DNA of 64,000 nt from an uncultured Pseudoalteromonas sp. GTDB lineage: Bacteria; Pseudomonadota; Gammaproteobacteria; Enterobacterales; Alteromonadaceae. Below the pieces are notes generated by a model. It did no database searches. It had not been told where the DNA came from and worked only from the letters and a program-made list of their open reading frames with translations. Location of the stretch: the NCBI GenBank assembly GCA_947493455.1, contig CANLRB010000004.1, positions 248,001-312,000 on the forward strand, written 5' to 3'. Shown piece by piece: positions 47,640 to 55,798 of this stretch. Numbering within the stretch: position 1 is the first letter of the stretch; every line of letters starts with the position of its first letter. Position numbers and translations under genes: made by a program.

Positions 47640-47655
47640 CTGTGAGTATATACAG
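47640..47655 (-). promoter_or_regulatory. SOS box (LexA operator) of lexA
   Basis: Read on the minus strand this is CTGTATATACTCACAG, an exact CTGT-N8-ACAG gammaproteobacterial LexA site, 30 nt upstream of the lexA ATG. It implies autoregulation by LexA. Confidence 0.9.
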
Positions 47656-47841
47656 TTATTTATAAAGAGCAACATTTATTAATGTGTTTTATCTGGTTAG
47701 AACAATATCTGCTTTTAATGTTCAAAATACGGTAAACTCATTTGGCTTGAGTTTTTTTTATTCTGGCATGACCAGTTATTTAATCTTATTATCAATACTG
47801 GTATGCTAGCGCACTTTTCATTTTTGGTATGGATATTTACT

Positions 47842-50271
47842 ATGTTAAATTCGCTTCTTACGGCATTCGCGAAAGTAACTAACACACTTTTTGTCAGTAG
47901 CAAGCTACTGCCAGAAAACCCTGTCACAAATTTAAATATCGATCCAAAAGTCCCTACATTTTATATTTCTCGACTCAATTCGCGCTCCGATATGATTGCA
48001 CTTCGCAAAGTTTGTTATGAGATCGGGTTACCTGATCCAATTGCTAAAGAAGTAATTGGCGCAAATCAGTTACCACGCTACATTCCAATTAACGAACGTG
48101 CCCCTTTGTTTGGCCACAGAGCCGAAGTCAGTCCCGCTTTAGCGCGAGGTGAAGCATTATTCAAGGCAATGGCTGAGTCAAAAACAACGCAAATTCAAGT
48201 GATTCCCGTGACTATATTGTGGGGGCGAAATCCAGGAAAAGAAAAAGCGGGCATAGGGACTTTGTTATCAAGTTCTTTAACGCCCAGCTGGCTGCGTAAA
48301 TTTTTCGTGCTGTTATTTTCGGGTCGCGATAACCTAATTCGTTTTAGCGCTCCGGTCGATCTTGAACAGCTAAAGTCGCGTCATCAGCATGGTGACCTTT
48401 CACATAAGCTTATCCGTGTCGCACGTGTTCACTTTAAACGCCAAAAGCTTGCTGCAACAGGGCCAAAACTACCTACTCGAGATCAACTGTTTCAAGGTTT
48501 GCTGGCTTCACCTTCAGTTAAAAAAGCAATAATTGATGAAGCCAAACAGAAAAACATTTCAAAACAAGAAGCTCATCAAAATGCGGTGAAGTTATTAGAC
48601 GAAATCGCGGCGGACTACAGAGAATCAATGATCCGCGTAGGTGAACGAGTTTTAACTTGGTTTTGGAATAAGCTGTATAATGGCATTGAAGTCAATAATG
48701 CAGAAAAAGTACATGAGTTAACTCAAAAAGGGCATGAAATCATCTATATGCCATGCCATCGTAGTCATATGGATTACTTATTGCTAACCTATGTTATTTA
48801 CCATCAAGGACTAGTTCCACCACATATTGCAGCCGGGATCAATTTAAACTTTTGGCCAGCAGGCCCTATTTTTAGACGTTCAGGTGCGTTTTTTATTCGC
48901 CGAACATTTAAAGGTAATAAACTTTATTCCACTATTTTTCGCGAGTACTTAAGCCAACTATTTATTAAAGGTTATTCCGTCAAATTTTATGCTGAAGGCG
49001 GACGCAGTCGCACAGGCCGCTTACTGTCACCAAAAACCGGTATGCTGGGTATGACGCTACAGACTATGTTGCGCGGTATTGAGCGCCCTATTTCAATCGT
49101 ACCTGTATATATTGGCTATGAGCACGTTATGGAGGTTAATACCTACCTTAAGGAGCTGGCCGGCAGTAATAAACAGAATGAATCAATTCTGGGTGTCTTC
49201 AAGACACTAAAAAAATTAAAAAATTATGGTAAAGGCAATGTTAACTTCGGCGAGCCAATTAACATTAACCAATTTTTGAACCAAACTCAGCCAAATTGGC
49301 GCGAGGATATTAATAGCGATGGTGTGCAAAAACCATCTTGGTTAAATCCGTGTGTGAGTCAACTTGCCAATGAAGTCATGGTAAATATAAACCAAAGCGC
49401 AGCGCTTAATTCAGTCACTCTAATGTCGCTAACTTTGCTAGTGACAGATAAACTGGCAATGCCGAAAAATGAGTTAATCAGTCAGTTGAATTTTTTACTC
49501 TCAATTGCAACTAACGCCCCTTACAGTGAGCAAGTGACGCTGCCTCAGCAAAGCCCTGAACAATTGATTAATCACGCCCTTTCACTCAATAAGTTTGAAG
49601 CCATAAACGATTCATTTGGCGATATAGTACAAGTCGTTGATAAAGAAAAAGTACTATTAAATTACTATCGCAACAATGTTATTCATCTGTTTGCCTTACC
49701 CAGCTTAATTGCATTAATTGCGATCAAGCAAAGACAAACTCCTCGTCACCAGCTATTACAAATAATTGAGTTAATTTATCCGCTTTTTGAGCAAGAGTGG
49801 CATATGAATCCACTTGATCATAATTATGCAAACCGCATACTCGATCACTATATTGATCTTGGTCTGTTAACTGAAGACGATGGTTCCATCCAACTCAATT
49901 TGACTTCAGGGCTGATATACAATATCGAGATAATCAGTCGATTAATTGAATGTACTTTAATGCGCTTTAGCTCAGTAATTACCCTTATTTGTGACAATCA
50001 AGGGATGAAACGAAACGAATTAGAGAGTATGAGTCACGAGATTGCCAACCGACTCGGTAAACTTCACGGTATTGTAACCCCTGAATTTTTTGACAAAAAA
50101 GTATTAACACATCTCATCAATGCGCTACGTGATAACGACCATATTGAACTGAGTGAAACAAATATGCTTATCGGCCGTTCAAGCTTGTTGCAACTCAAAG
50201 ATACGATCGGAAATTTACTCGATGTTGACATTAAGCAATCAATTGAAAAGGCAATTTTGCAACAAAATTAA
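47842..50271 (+). CDS. plsB: PlsB, glycerol-3-phosphate 1-O-acyltransferase
   Basis: PlsB makes lysophosphatidic acid from glycerol-3-phosphate and acyl-ACP or acyl-CoA at the inner membrane. The approximately 809 residues show acyltransferase block I MPCHRSHMDYLLLTY (the HX4D motif), block II with GAFFIRRTFKGNKLYS, block III FYAEGGRSRTGRLLSPK and block IV ISIVPVYIGYE. I place the start at ATG 47842; an upstream in-frame ATG at 47803 would add 13 hydrophobic residues. It diverges from lexA. Confidence 0.96.
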   Translation: MLNSLLTAFAKVTNTLFVSSKLLPENPVTNLNIDPKVPTFYISRLNSRSDMIALRKVCYEIGLPDPIAKEVIGANQLPRYIPINERAPLFGHRAEVSPALARGEALFKAMAESKTTQIQVIPVTILWGRNPGKEKAGIGTLLSSSLTPSWLRKFFVLLFSGRDNLIRFSAPVDLEQLKSRHQHGDLSHKLIRVARVHFKRQKLAATGPKLPTRDQLFQGLLASPSVKKAIIDEAKQKNISKQEAHQNAVKLLDEIAADYRESMIRVGERVLTWFWNKLYNGIEVNNAEKVHELTQKGHEIIYMPCHRSHMDYLLLTYVIYHQGLVPPHIAAGINLNFWPAGPIFRRSGAFFIRRTFKGNKLYSTIFREYLSQLFIKGYSVKFYAEGGRSRTGRLLSPKTGMLGMTLQTMLRGIERPISIVPVYIGYEHVMEVNTYLKELAGSNKQNESILGVFKTLKKLKNYGKGNVNFGEPININQFLNQTQPNWREDINSDGVQKPSWLNPCVSQLANEVMVNINQSAALNSVTLMSLTLLVTDKLAMPKNELISQLNFLLSIATNAPYSEQVTLPQQSPEQLINHALSLNKFEAINDSFGDIVQVVDKEKVLLNYYRNNVIHLFALPSLIALIAIKQRQTPRHQLLQIIELIYPLFEQEWHMNPLDHNYANRILDHYIDLGLLTEDDGSIQLNLTSGLIYNIEIISRLIECTLMRFSSVITLICDNQGMKRNELESMSHEIANRLGKLHGIVTPEFFDKKVLTHLINALRDNDHIELSETNMLIGRSSLLQLKDTIGNLLDVDIKQSIEKAILQQN

Positions 50272-50279
50272 GTATCAAA

Positions 50280-50310
50280 GCCACACCAACTCATACGAGT
50301 TGGCTGTGGC
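50280..50310 (+). terminator. Hairpin after plsB
   Basis: The left arm (50280-50292) and right arm (50297-50310) form a 13-bp stem with a one-base bulge around ATAC, 9 nt after the plsB stop and before the convergent tesB stop. There is no T run, so factor-independent termination is uncertain. Confidence 0.5.
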
Positions 50311-50342
50311 CAATACTCATTCGGTTAGATAACTAGTATGCG

Positions 50343-51215
50343 TTATTGCTTTAAATTAGGGTGTTTTCGAATGACACCTTCTTGTATTGTCGATGCAACA
50401 AGCTCACCATCAAGGTTGAAAAACTGTCCTCGAACCAACCCTCTGCCACCACTTGCAGACGGGCTATCAATCGCATAAAGAATCCAATCATCAAGACGGA
50501 ATTCTCGGTGAAACCACATTGCGTGATCGATAGTCGCCACTTGCATATCAGGCTGCAAAAATGACAGACCATGCGGCTGCAGTGCAGTAGGTAAAAACTC
50601 AAAGTCAGAAGCATATGCTAATAAATATTTATGCACTCTCGGATCATTTGGCATTTCACCATTAGCTTTAAACCACACATACCTTTGCGCATTAGTCACT
50701 TCGGGGTTAAACGGATTTTGAAAATTAACAGGGCGAATATCAAGCGGCTTGTCACAGATAATTTTATTACGAATCCGCTCTGGAATGAGTGACGCATTTT
50801 CTCGGTAAAAATCAAGTGAGGAGCGCAACTCATTTGGTCTGGGTACGTTTGGCATTATCGATTGATGAGTGACCCCCTCTTCTTCTATTTGAAAAGATGC
50901 GGTCATATAAAAAATAGGTTTACCATATTGAATTGCTTTGACACGTCGGGTGCTGAAGCTTTTACCATCGCGTATCATTTCTACATCGTAAACAATCGGC
51001 TGACTCACATCACCCGGACGTAAAAAGTAAGAGTGCAATGAATGCACCATACGTTCTTCTGCAACCGTTTCTTTTGCCGCCGACAAAGCTTGACCCATTA
51101 CCTGACCGCCAAACACAGCGGGAAACCCTAAGTCTTGGCTCGGTCCTCGGTATATACCTTGTTCAATGGTTTCTAACTTTAACAACGACAATAAATCATT
51201 TAGTACTTGACTCAT
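50343..51215 (-). CDS. tesB: Acyl-CoA thioesterase II
   Basis: TesB hydrolyses medium- and long-chain acyl-CoA. The 290 residues comprise two hot-dog domains with family sequences [36 protein letters not shown] near the N-terminus, and [16 protein letters not shown] and [12 protein letters not shown] near the C-terminus. The aspartate of the active triad is probably in the TIDHAMWFH region. It stands alone, convergent with plsB. Confidence 0.96.
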   Translation of the reverse strand: MSQVLNDLLSLLKLETIEQGIYRGPSQDLGFPAVFGGQVMGQALSAAKETVAEERMVHSLHSYFLRPGDVSQPIVYDVEMIRDGKSFSTRRVKAIQYGKPIFYMTASFQIEEEGVTHQSIMPNVPRPNELRSSLDFYRENASLIPERIRNKIICDKPLDIRPVNFQNPFNPEVTNAQRYVWFKANGEMPNDPRVHKYLLAYASDFEFLPTALQPHGLSFLQPDMQVATIDHAMWFHREFRLDDWILYAIDSPSASGGRGLVRGQFFNLDGELVASTIQEGVIRKHPNLKQ

Positions 51216-51307
51216 ACAATCTCCTCAACTGTGCAGACCACCAGCGCAATTAACGCCACCACTTGATATAATAACAAAATAATTAAGATAAACTATTAGG
51301 CTTAGTG

Positions 51308-51757
51308 ATGGCATTTTGGCTATTTAAAACTGAACCATGTGAATTTTCAATTGACGATTTAAAGCAACAAAGTACAACTCGTTGGGATGGCATTCGAAAC
51401 TATCAAGCTCGTAATTTCATACGTGATGATATAAAGCGCGATGATCTTGTTTTTATATACCATTCTAGTTGTAAAATTCCTGCTATTGCTGGTATTGCAA
51501 AAGTAATAGCGACCGCCTATCCAGATCCATCACAGTTTGACCCAACCAGCCCTTACTTTGACGCTAAGTCAGTACTAGATAATCCAAAGTGGCTTTGTGT
51601 AGATATTGAATATCAATCACACCTTCGCCCTATTTCCCTCGCTACAATCAAAAATGACAGCAACTTATCAGATATGTATTTGGTTAAAAAAGGGACGCGC
51701 CTATCTGTACAACCTGTGTCAGAACAGGATTGGCTCTATCTAAATTCAGAAAGTTAA
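51308..51757 (+). CDS. EVE domain-containing protein
   Basis: The 149 residues form one EVE domain, a PUA-like fold thought to read modified bases in nucleic acids. Family sequences include WLFKTEPCEFSIDDL, TTRWDGIRNYQARNFIRDD and DLVFIYHSSC. ATG 51308 follows an in-frame GTG at 51305. Similar genes, related to human thymocyte nuclear protein 1, are widespread in proteobacteria. The target base is unknown. Confidence 0.93.
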   Translation: MAFWLFKTEPCEFSIDDLKQQSTTRWDGIRNYQARNFIRDDIKRDDLVFIYHSSCKIPAIAGIAKVIATAYPDPSQFDPTSPYFDAKSVLDNPKWLCVDIEYQSHLRPISLATIKNDSNLSDMYLVKKGTRLSVQPVSEQDWLYLNSES

Positions 51758-51898
51758 TATTTTTGTCTGTTTATAAAGTGAAATCGGCTCAAAAACTAGA
51801 CATTTGATTTTGCATAAGTATTATATTTGAGTAATTTCTTATGCTTTCAACTTGAATAACGGAATATCGACAGCTCAATGAGTTTTTTTGGAGTTTAA

Positions 51899-52147
51899 AT
51901 GACAGCTACAGCAATTGATTCTGCAGAAGACAGAAGAATAGGCCAACATGATATCAACTCATTTTGGCACCTACTCACGCTTGCCCAAAAAGTTGCATTA
52001 AATAAGCTTAACCAATTCGGCTACCAGCTTGCTTTTGCTCGTTCTCAAAATAATGTTTACTTGGCATTTGCGAAATGTAACTCTACCTATGCGACGATAG
52101 ATTACTCGGGTGAAGTCGAGCTAGACCCTAAAATTCATATCCGATAG
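51899..52147 (+). CDS. Unknown 82-residue protein
   Basis: I do not recognise this protein. The start ATG 51899 has GGAG correctly spaced upstream. The first 30 residues are helical and acidic; the last 35 alternate like beta strands (LAFARSQNNVYLAFAK, TYATIDYSGEVEL). There is no signal peptide, no membrane segment and only one cysteine. It stands between the EVE gene and the K+ channel gene. The ribosome site and codon use support a real gene. Confidence 0.7.
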   Translation: MTATAIDSAEDRRIGQHDINSFWHLLTLAQKVALNKLNQFGYQLAFARSQNNVYLAFAKCNSTYATIDYSGEVELDPKIHIR

Positions 52148-52167
52148 GTGATTTTGACTTTGGCACT

Positions 52168-52217
52168 GTGGTTACAAAAAGTAACCACCCTACCCACGAA
52201 GTCATTAACGTAACCAC
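52168..52217. repeat. GTAACCAC inverted and direct repeats
   Basis: GTGGTTAC at 52168-52175 is followed by AAAAA and its exact complement GTAACCAC at 52181-52188. A second GTAACCAC is at 52210-52217. They lie just after the 82-residue protein gene. They could form a small hairpin or binding sites; no T run follows. Confidence 0.5.
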
Positions 52218-52324
52218 TATCCAAATATTTTTCTCGCGTCAACTACAACGCTTACGCACGACAATCAAATAAATTGGTACTAGAAAAAACACAAAAAAAT
52301 ATCAAATTGGCGATATCATTGTTT

Positions 52325-53386
52325 TTACAAACCCTGCCAGTCAATTTCGCTTGATAAAATACGATCCACTGAAATATAGTGCAAAATATCACCTGATTTC
52401 ACTGGGTAATCTAATGGCGGATTTAAATCTAACCCATCCCCAACACGCGAGTGGGCAATACCTAAAACCGTCGCGTTATATTGCTTCTTAAATGCAAAAA
52501 AGACTTGCTCAAACGTCAATTTTTCAGCTACTTTGCCGACTTCCAAACTAAATTGAGTATCGCCATGAAGCGTAGAAAGTAACTCTTCTTGCACGCGCGA
52601 CGAGCCTGGATCTTGCATTGAACGCACCAATATCTCAACTGACTTAGAGCTACTGCATTCAACATTTTGGCAATGCTCTCGCAACATATCACTCTTAGTT
52701 TCATCAACAAAGAACGCACTAATATGGCATTGCTTCTTAACTAAGCGACTAATTTTAAGTGCCGTGGTAAACGTTTGATTATCATCATCACCATCAATAA
52801 TAACCTTATCGGCTTTTGTTATTGCAATCCGGTTGAGCTCCTGTCGGTCGGTATAACTTTCTAAACGAGCAAAATCAACATGCGGATTGTCGCTAAATGG
52901 ATGGGTCATGTCGCTCGATACCGCGAGTAGAATACGGCGTTCAACTCGTTTTGAGTCAGCCAAAATATAGTTGATCATTTTTGCTGTGCGCACGGGATGC
53001 CAACCAAAAATAATAATATGATCGCTGTGACGCGAGAAATCTTTTTCACCTATCATAGAACGCTTAATCAAATTTGTAATTGTTTGCCCAGTTTTTCCGA
53101 GAAAAACACCAAATAACGCCAATCCTACGGGAATCTGCAATAACGCAACAAACCATTTCCCAGCAGCCGTAGTCGGACTCATATCACCATAACCAACGGT
53201 AGACGTAGTCACTATATAGTAATAAAAGAACTCATTAACTGGTAACAGCGCTTTTTCATTGGCAAGCCATAGTACCCCCCAAGTAAATAGCATATGCAGC
53301 AATACTGTGGCAATAACTGCCCACCAAGTTAAATTATCGATGTGGTTGCGTACGATTAAGAGTAGCCTTTTAATAACCAAATTCAT
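52325..53386 (-). CDS. Two-helix potassium channel with cytoplasmic NAD-binding-like domain
   Basis: The 353 residues show two membrane segments flanking a pore loop with the selectivity filter TVGYGDMSP (about residue 63), then a cytoplasmic RCK/TrkA-N-like domain (IIIFGWHPVRTAKMINYIL) and a C-terminal domain. This is the Kch/MthK architecture. The dinucleotide-binding glycine motif is altered (FGWHPV instead of GxGxxG), so the ligand may differ. It stands alone; the 5' side faces the c-di-GMP riboswitch region. Confidence 0.9.
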   Translation of the reverse strand: MNLVIKRLLLIVRNHIDNLTWWAVIATVLLHMLFTWGVLWLANEKALLPVNEFFYYYIVTTSTVGYGDMSPTTAAGKWFVALLQIPVGLALFGVFLGKTGQTITNLIKRSMIGEKDFSRHSDHIIIFGWHPVRTAKMINYILADSKRVERRILLAVSSDMTHPFSDNPHVDFARLESYTDRQELNRIAITKADKVIIDGDDDNQTFTTALKISRLVKKQCHISAFFVDETKSDMLREHCQNVECSSSKSVEILVRSMQDPGSSRVQEELLSTLHGDTQFSLEVGKVAEKLTFEQVFFAFKKQYNATVLGIAHSRVGDGLDLNPPLDYPVKSGDILHYISVDRILSSEIDWQGL

Positions 53387-53539
53387 GTTTCTTTAATTAC
53401 AGATAAGTGATTATCTATAGGCTACTTTATCATAGCTACGGGTGCAATTTTATTGTACCGCCATCCGCACTCAATAATTAGCTATTAAACAATGACACAC
53501 TAACAATTAACGACTAGGCTTAAGGAGAACTGTTTGGGT

Positions 53540-53620
53540 TCGAAAAGGCAAACTTGGTGAAAACTGAGGACGCAAAGCTATCGGTCTAAGGGCTTTTCGC
53601 CTATGGTTGCGAAGCTGCCA
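53540..53620 (+). ncRNA. Cyclic-di-GMP-I (GEMM-I) riboswitch aptamer
   Basis: The sequence matches the GEMM-I pattern in order. AAAAGGCAAAC is at 53543-53553. A 6-bp stem closed by a GAAA loop (53553-53568) is followed by GGACGCAAAGC at 53568-53578. Then come TCTAAG at 53585-53590 and TATGG at 53602-53606, the two halves of the tetraloop receptor, enclosing a small hairpin. GCGAAGCTGCC at 53609-53619 closes the base stem with GGCA. The class binds c-di-GMP. No same-strand ORF follows it; the gene ahead (DUF885) is antisense. Confidence 0.9.
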
Positions 53621-53643
53621 ACGATAACAGATCGGGGGCTCTA

Positions 53644-53720
53644 GGCTGCTTCATCTGTACCTCCAGGCTCGGTTGCTACTAATCATTTTAAGTAATTGAC
53701 TTTGAGCATGTGAAGCAGCC
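53644..53720 (+). other. Long stem after the riboswitch (possible expression platform or terminator)
   Basis: GGCTGCTTCA at 53644-53653 and TGAAGCAGCC at 53711-53720 are exact complements separated by 57 nt, with a further GCTC/GAGC pair inside. ACAGAT at 53627-53632 can alternatively pair with ATCTGT at 53652-53657, overlapping the first arm. Such mutually exclusive pairing would suit a switch. After the stem comes TTATTTA, only weakly T-rich. Confidence 0.45.
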
Positions 53721-53731
53721 TTATTTACGCA

Positions 53732-55492
53732 CTACTTTGTTTTAGCGCGAAAAATGTAGTCGTCAATTTGTTTTTCAAGCAAATTCAATGGCACGGAGCC
53801 ATTTTTTAATACGTGAAAATGAAACTCTCGCACGTCAAATAAAGTACCAAGTTCTGTTTCAGCCTTTTTCCGTAAACGTTTGATTGTCAGTTCGCCCACC
53901 TTATAACTTAGAGCCTGACCAGGCCATGAAATATAACGGTCTGTTTCAGTCCGAATATTATGTAATGAGAGTGCAGTATTTTCGGCCATAAATGTCATAG
54001 CTTGCTCACGAGACCAACCAAACATGTGCATGCCAGTATCGACAACCAGTCGTGCCGCTCGCCACATTTCATAGGTAAGTCGACCAAAGTTACTATACGG
54101 ATCTTGATAAAAACCGGCCTCGAGACCGAGCCACTCTGCATACAACCCCCAGCCTTCACCAAAAGCAGAAATATAGTGGTTTCGACGGTATGCTGGTATG
54201 TCTGTCAATTCCTTATTGAGTGAAATCTGCAAATGATGTCCAGGTACAGCTTCATGAAGCGTCAACGCTTCTAAAACGTAAAGAGGACGCTTATCTAACC
54301 CATACGTGTTAACCCAATAGTAACCTGGTTGATCATCGCGATTTGCACCAACATAACGTCCCGTTGTGTATTTAGGTGCAATTTCATCTGGTACAGGCGC
54401 CACACCATAAGGCGTTCTCGGTAAATACTTAAATAGCTTAGGCAGTTGGGCATCCATCTGTTTCGCAATGTAAGATGCTTCTTTGAGCAACGCTTCTTTG
54501 GTTGGTGCATAAAACTGCGGATCCGTTCGCAAGAACTGAACAAATTCACCAAACGTGCCCGCAAACCCAACTTCTTCAATCACAGCATCCATTTCAGCTC
54601 GGATACGTTTTACTTCCTGCAACCCTAAAGCATGTACTTCTTTTGCAGTAAGTTCTGTTGTCGTGTAGTGTTTGACTCGGTTTTCATAAAACGTTCGCCC
54701 ATTTGGCGTGCTTGCTATTGCTATGTTTTTACGCGCGTTTGGCTGGTATTCATTAATGAAAAAATCTAGGTAATTTTGATACGCAGGAACAACATCGCGT
54801 AAAATGATTTGTTGCGCGGTTTGTTTTAAAGCCTCGAAAGTCTGCTTATCAATTCGGCTATTATTTTGTGTAAATGGAGAATAAAAAGTCGACGCAGTGG
54901 CATCGTTTACGATAAACGCTTTAATTGATGACTCATAGCCTGCTAGTACAGCTTCAGGCTGGGTTAAACCAACATCTATTCCTTTTCTCATCCACATTAT
55001 ATTTTGAGAAAATAGCCTTGGAATATCACGTAATCTATTTAAATAAAGTTCATAATCATCCACGTCCTTAAAACTTGAGCGCGACACAATAAAAGCGGCG
55101 GCAGAATGAAAGCCAAACTCCGAAGTCAACGGCATATAGTGGGACGAAAAGCGATATAGGTCAGTGCTATTTTGTAGCTGCTCTAATAAAATAGCATGAT
55201 TAATTTGGTTTTGTTCAGATAAAGTATTGGCATCGATGCGCAATAGGCGTTTTAGCAAACTGTTTTGTGCTTGAAACTTTTCAGCTAAAAATGATTCCGA
55301 AAGGTTTTCTAAATAGTGGCCGTCAACCGCTTTTTTTTGTGAAAACGGATCTATGCTTTTGCGGTATGCAACGATGTCGCTAGCGATCAATTCAAACTGA
55401 TGGTCAGTACTATTATTTGACGTAGTTTTACACCCAGATAGAATTACCATGTAAAGGATAATTACAAAATAGGCACTTGCTTTGTTAAGCAT
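53732..55492 (-). CDS. DUF885 family secreted lipoprotein (predicted metallopeptidase)
   Basis: The 586 residues begin with a lipoprotein signal (lipobox LSGC, Cys about residue 21). The DUF885 domain shows LHEAVPGHHLQISLN (about residue 413), an HExxxGHH motif that looks like a zinc-peptidase site, and AFGEGWGLYAEWLG further on with the likely third ligand. It should be anchored in the periplasm. The family's peptidase activity is predicted, not shown here. Its 3' end faces the orphan riboswitch on the opposite strand. Confidence 0.88.
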   Translation of the reverse strand: MLNKASAYFVIILYMVILSGCKTTSNNSTDHQFELIASDIVAYRKSIDPFSQKKAVDGHYLENLSESFLAEKFQAQNSLLKRLLRIDANTLSEQNQINHAILLEQLQNSTDLYRFSSHYMPLTSEFGFHSAAAFIVSRSSFKDVDDYELYLNRLRDIPRLFSQNIMWMRKGIDVGLTQPEAVLAGYESSIKAFIVNDATASTFYSPFTQNNSRIDKQTFEALKQTAQQIILRDVVPAYQNYLDFFINEYQPNARKNIAIASTPNGRTFYENRVKHYTTTELTAKEVHALGLQEVKRIRAEMDAVIEEVGFAGTFGEFVQFLRTDPQFYAPTKEALLKEASYIAKQMDAQLPKLFKYLPRTPYGVAPVPDEIAPKYTTGRYVGANRDDQPGYYWVNTYGLDKRPLYVLEALTLHEAVPGHHLQISLNKELTDIPAYRRNHYISAFGEGWGLYAEWLGLEAGFYQDPYSNFGRLTYEMWRAARLVVDTGMHMFGWSREQAMTFMAENTALSLHNIRTETDRYISWPGQALSYKVGELTIKRLRKKAETELGTLFDVREFHFHVLKNGSVPLNLLEKQIDDYIFRAKTK

Positions 55493-55798
55493 AAAATTCT
55501 CATGTATCTCTGTGGTTACAAGACAAGGTATACGAGATTAACATTAAAGAGAACTAAATCCGACCAACTACAGGCTACTTTAAAACAAAAATATAAGGAT
55601 AAGATATTCGCACTAGATATAATTTTAATCTTCTAAAATGATTTTTGTACTTTTAGGAATCAGATAATCTGGTTTTATAAATAAAATCTCTTTTTCCTAT
55701 TCCATATTTTATCGATTTGTTTTCTAATTGCGTTTCTATTCTATGGATTGACTCGCGATTAATTTGGATTACTTTTTTATCAATTTAGGCTCTTTTAT
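55493..55798. other. AT-rich gap between DUF885 gene and diguanylate cyclase gene
   Basis: This 306-nt divergent intergenic region carries both promoters. It is strongly AT-rich. I see only a short palindrome CAGATAATCTG (around 55664-55675) and no convincing promoter hexamers, ORF or RNA motif. The diguanylate cyclase start has only a weak AGG ribosome site. Confidence 0.5.

Noticed and set aside
52299-52316. Weak hairpin plus T run after the K+ channel gene
   Set aside because: The stem is only 5 bp of mostly A-T pairs; too weak to call a terminator, although the T run on the minus strand is suggestive.
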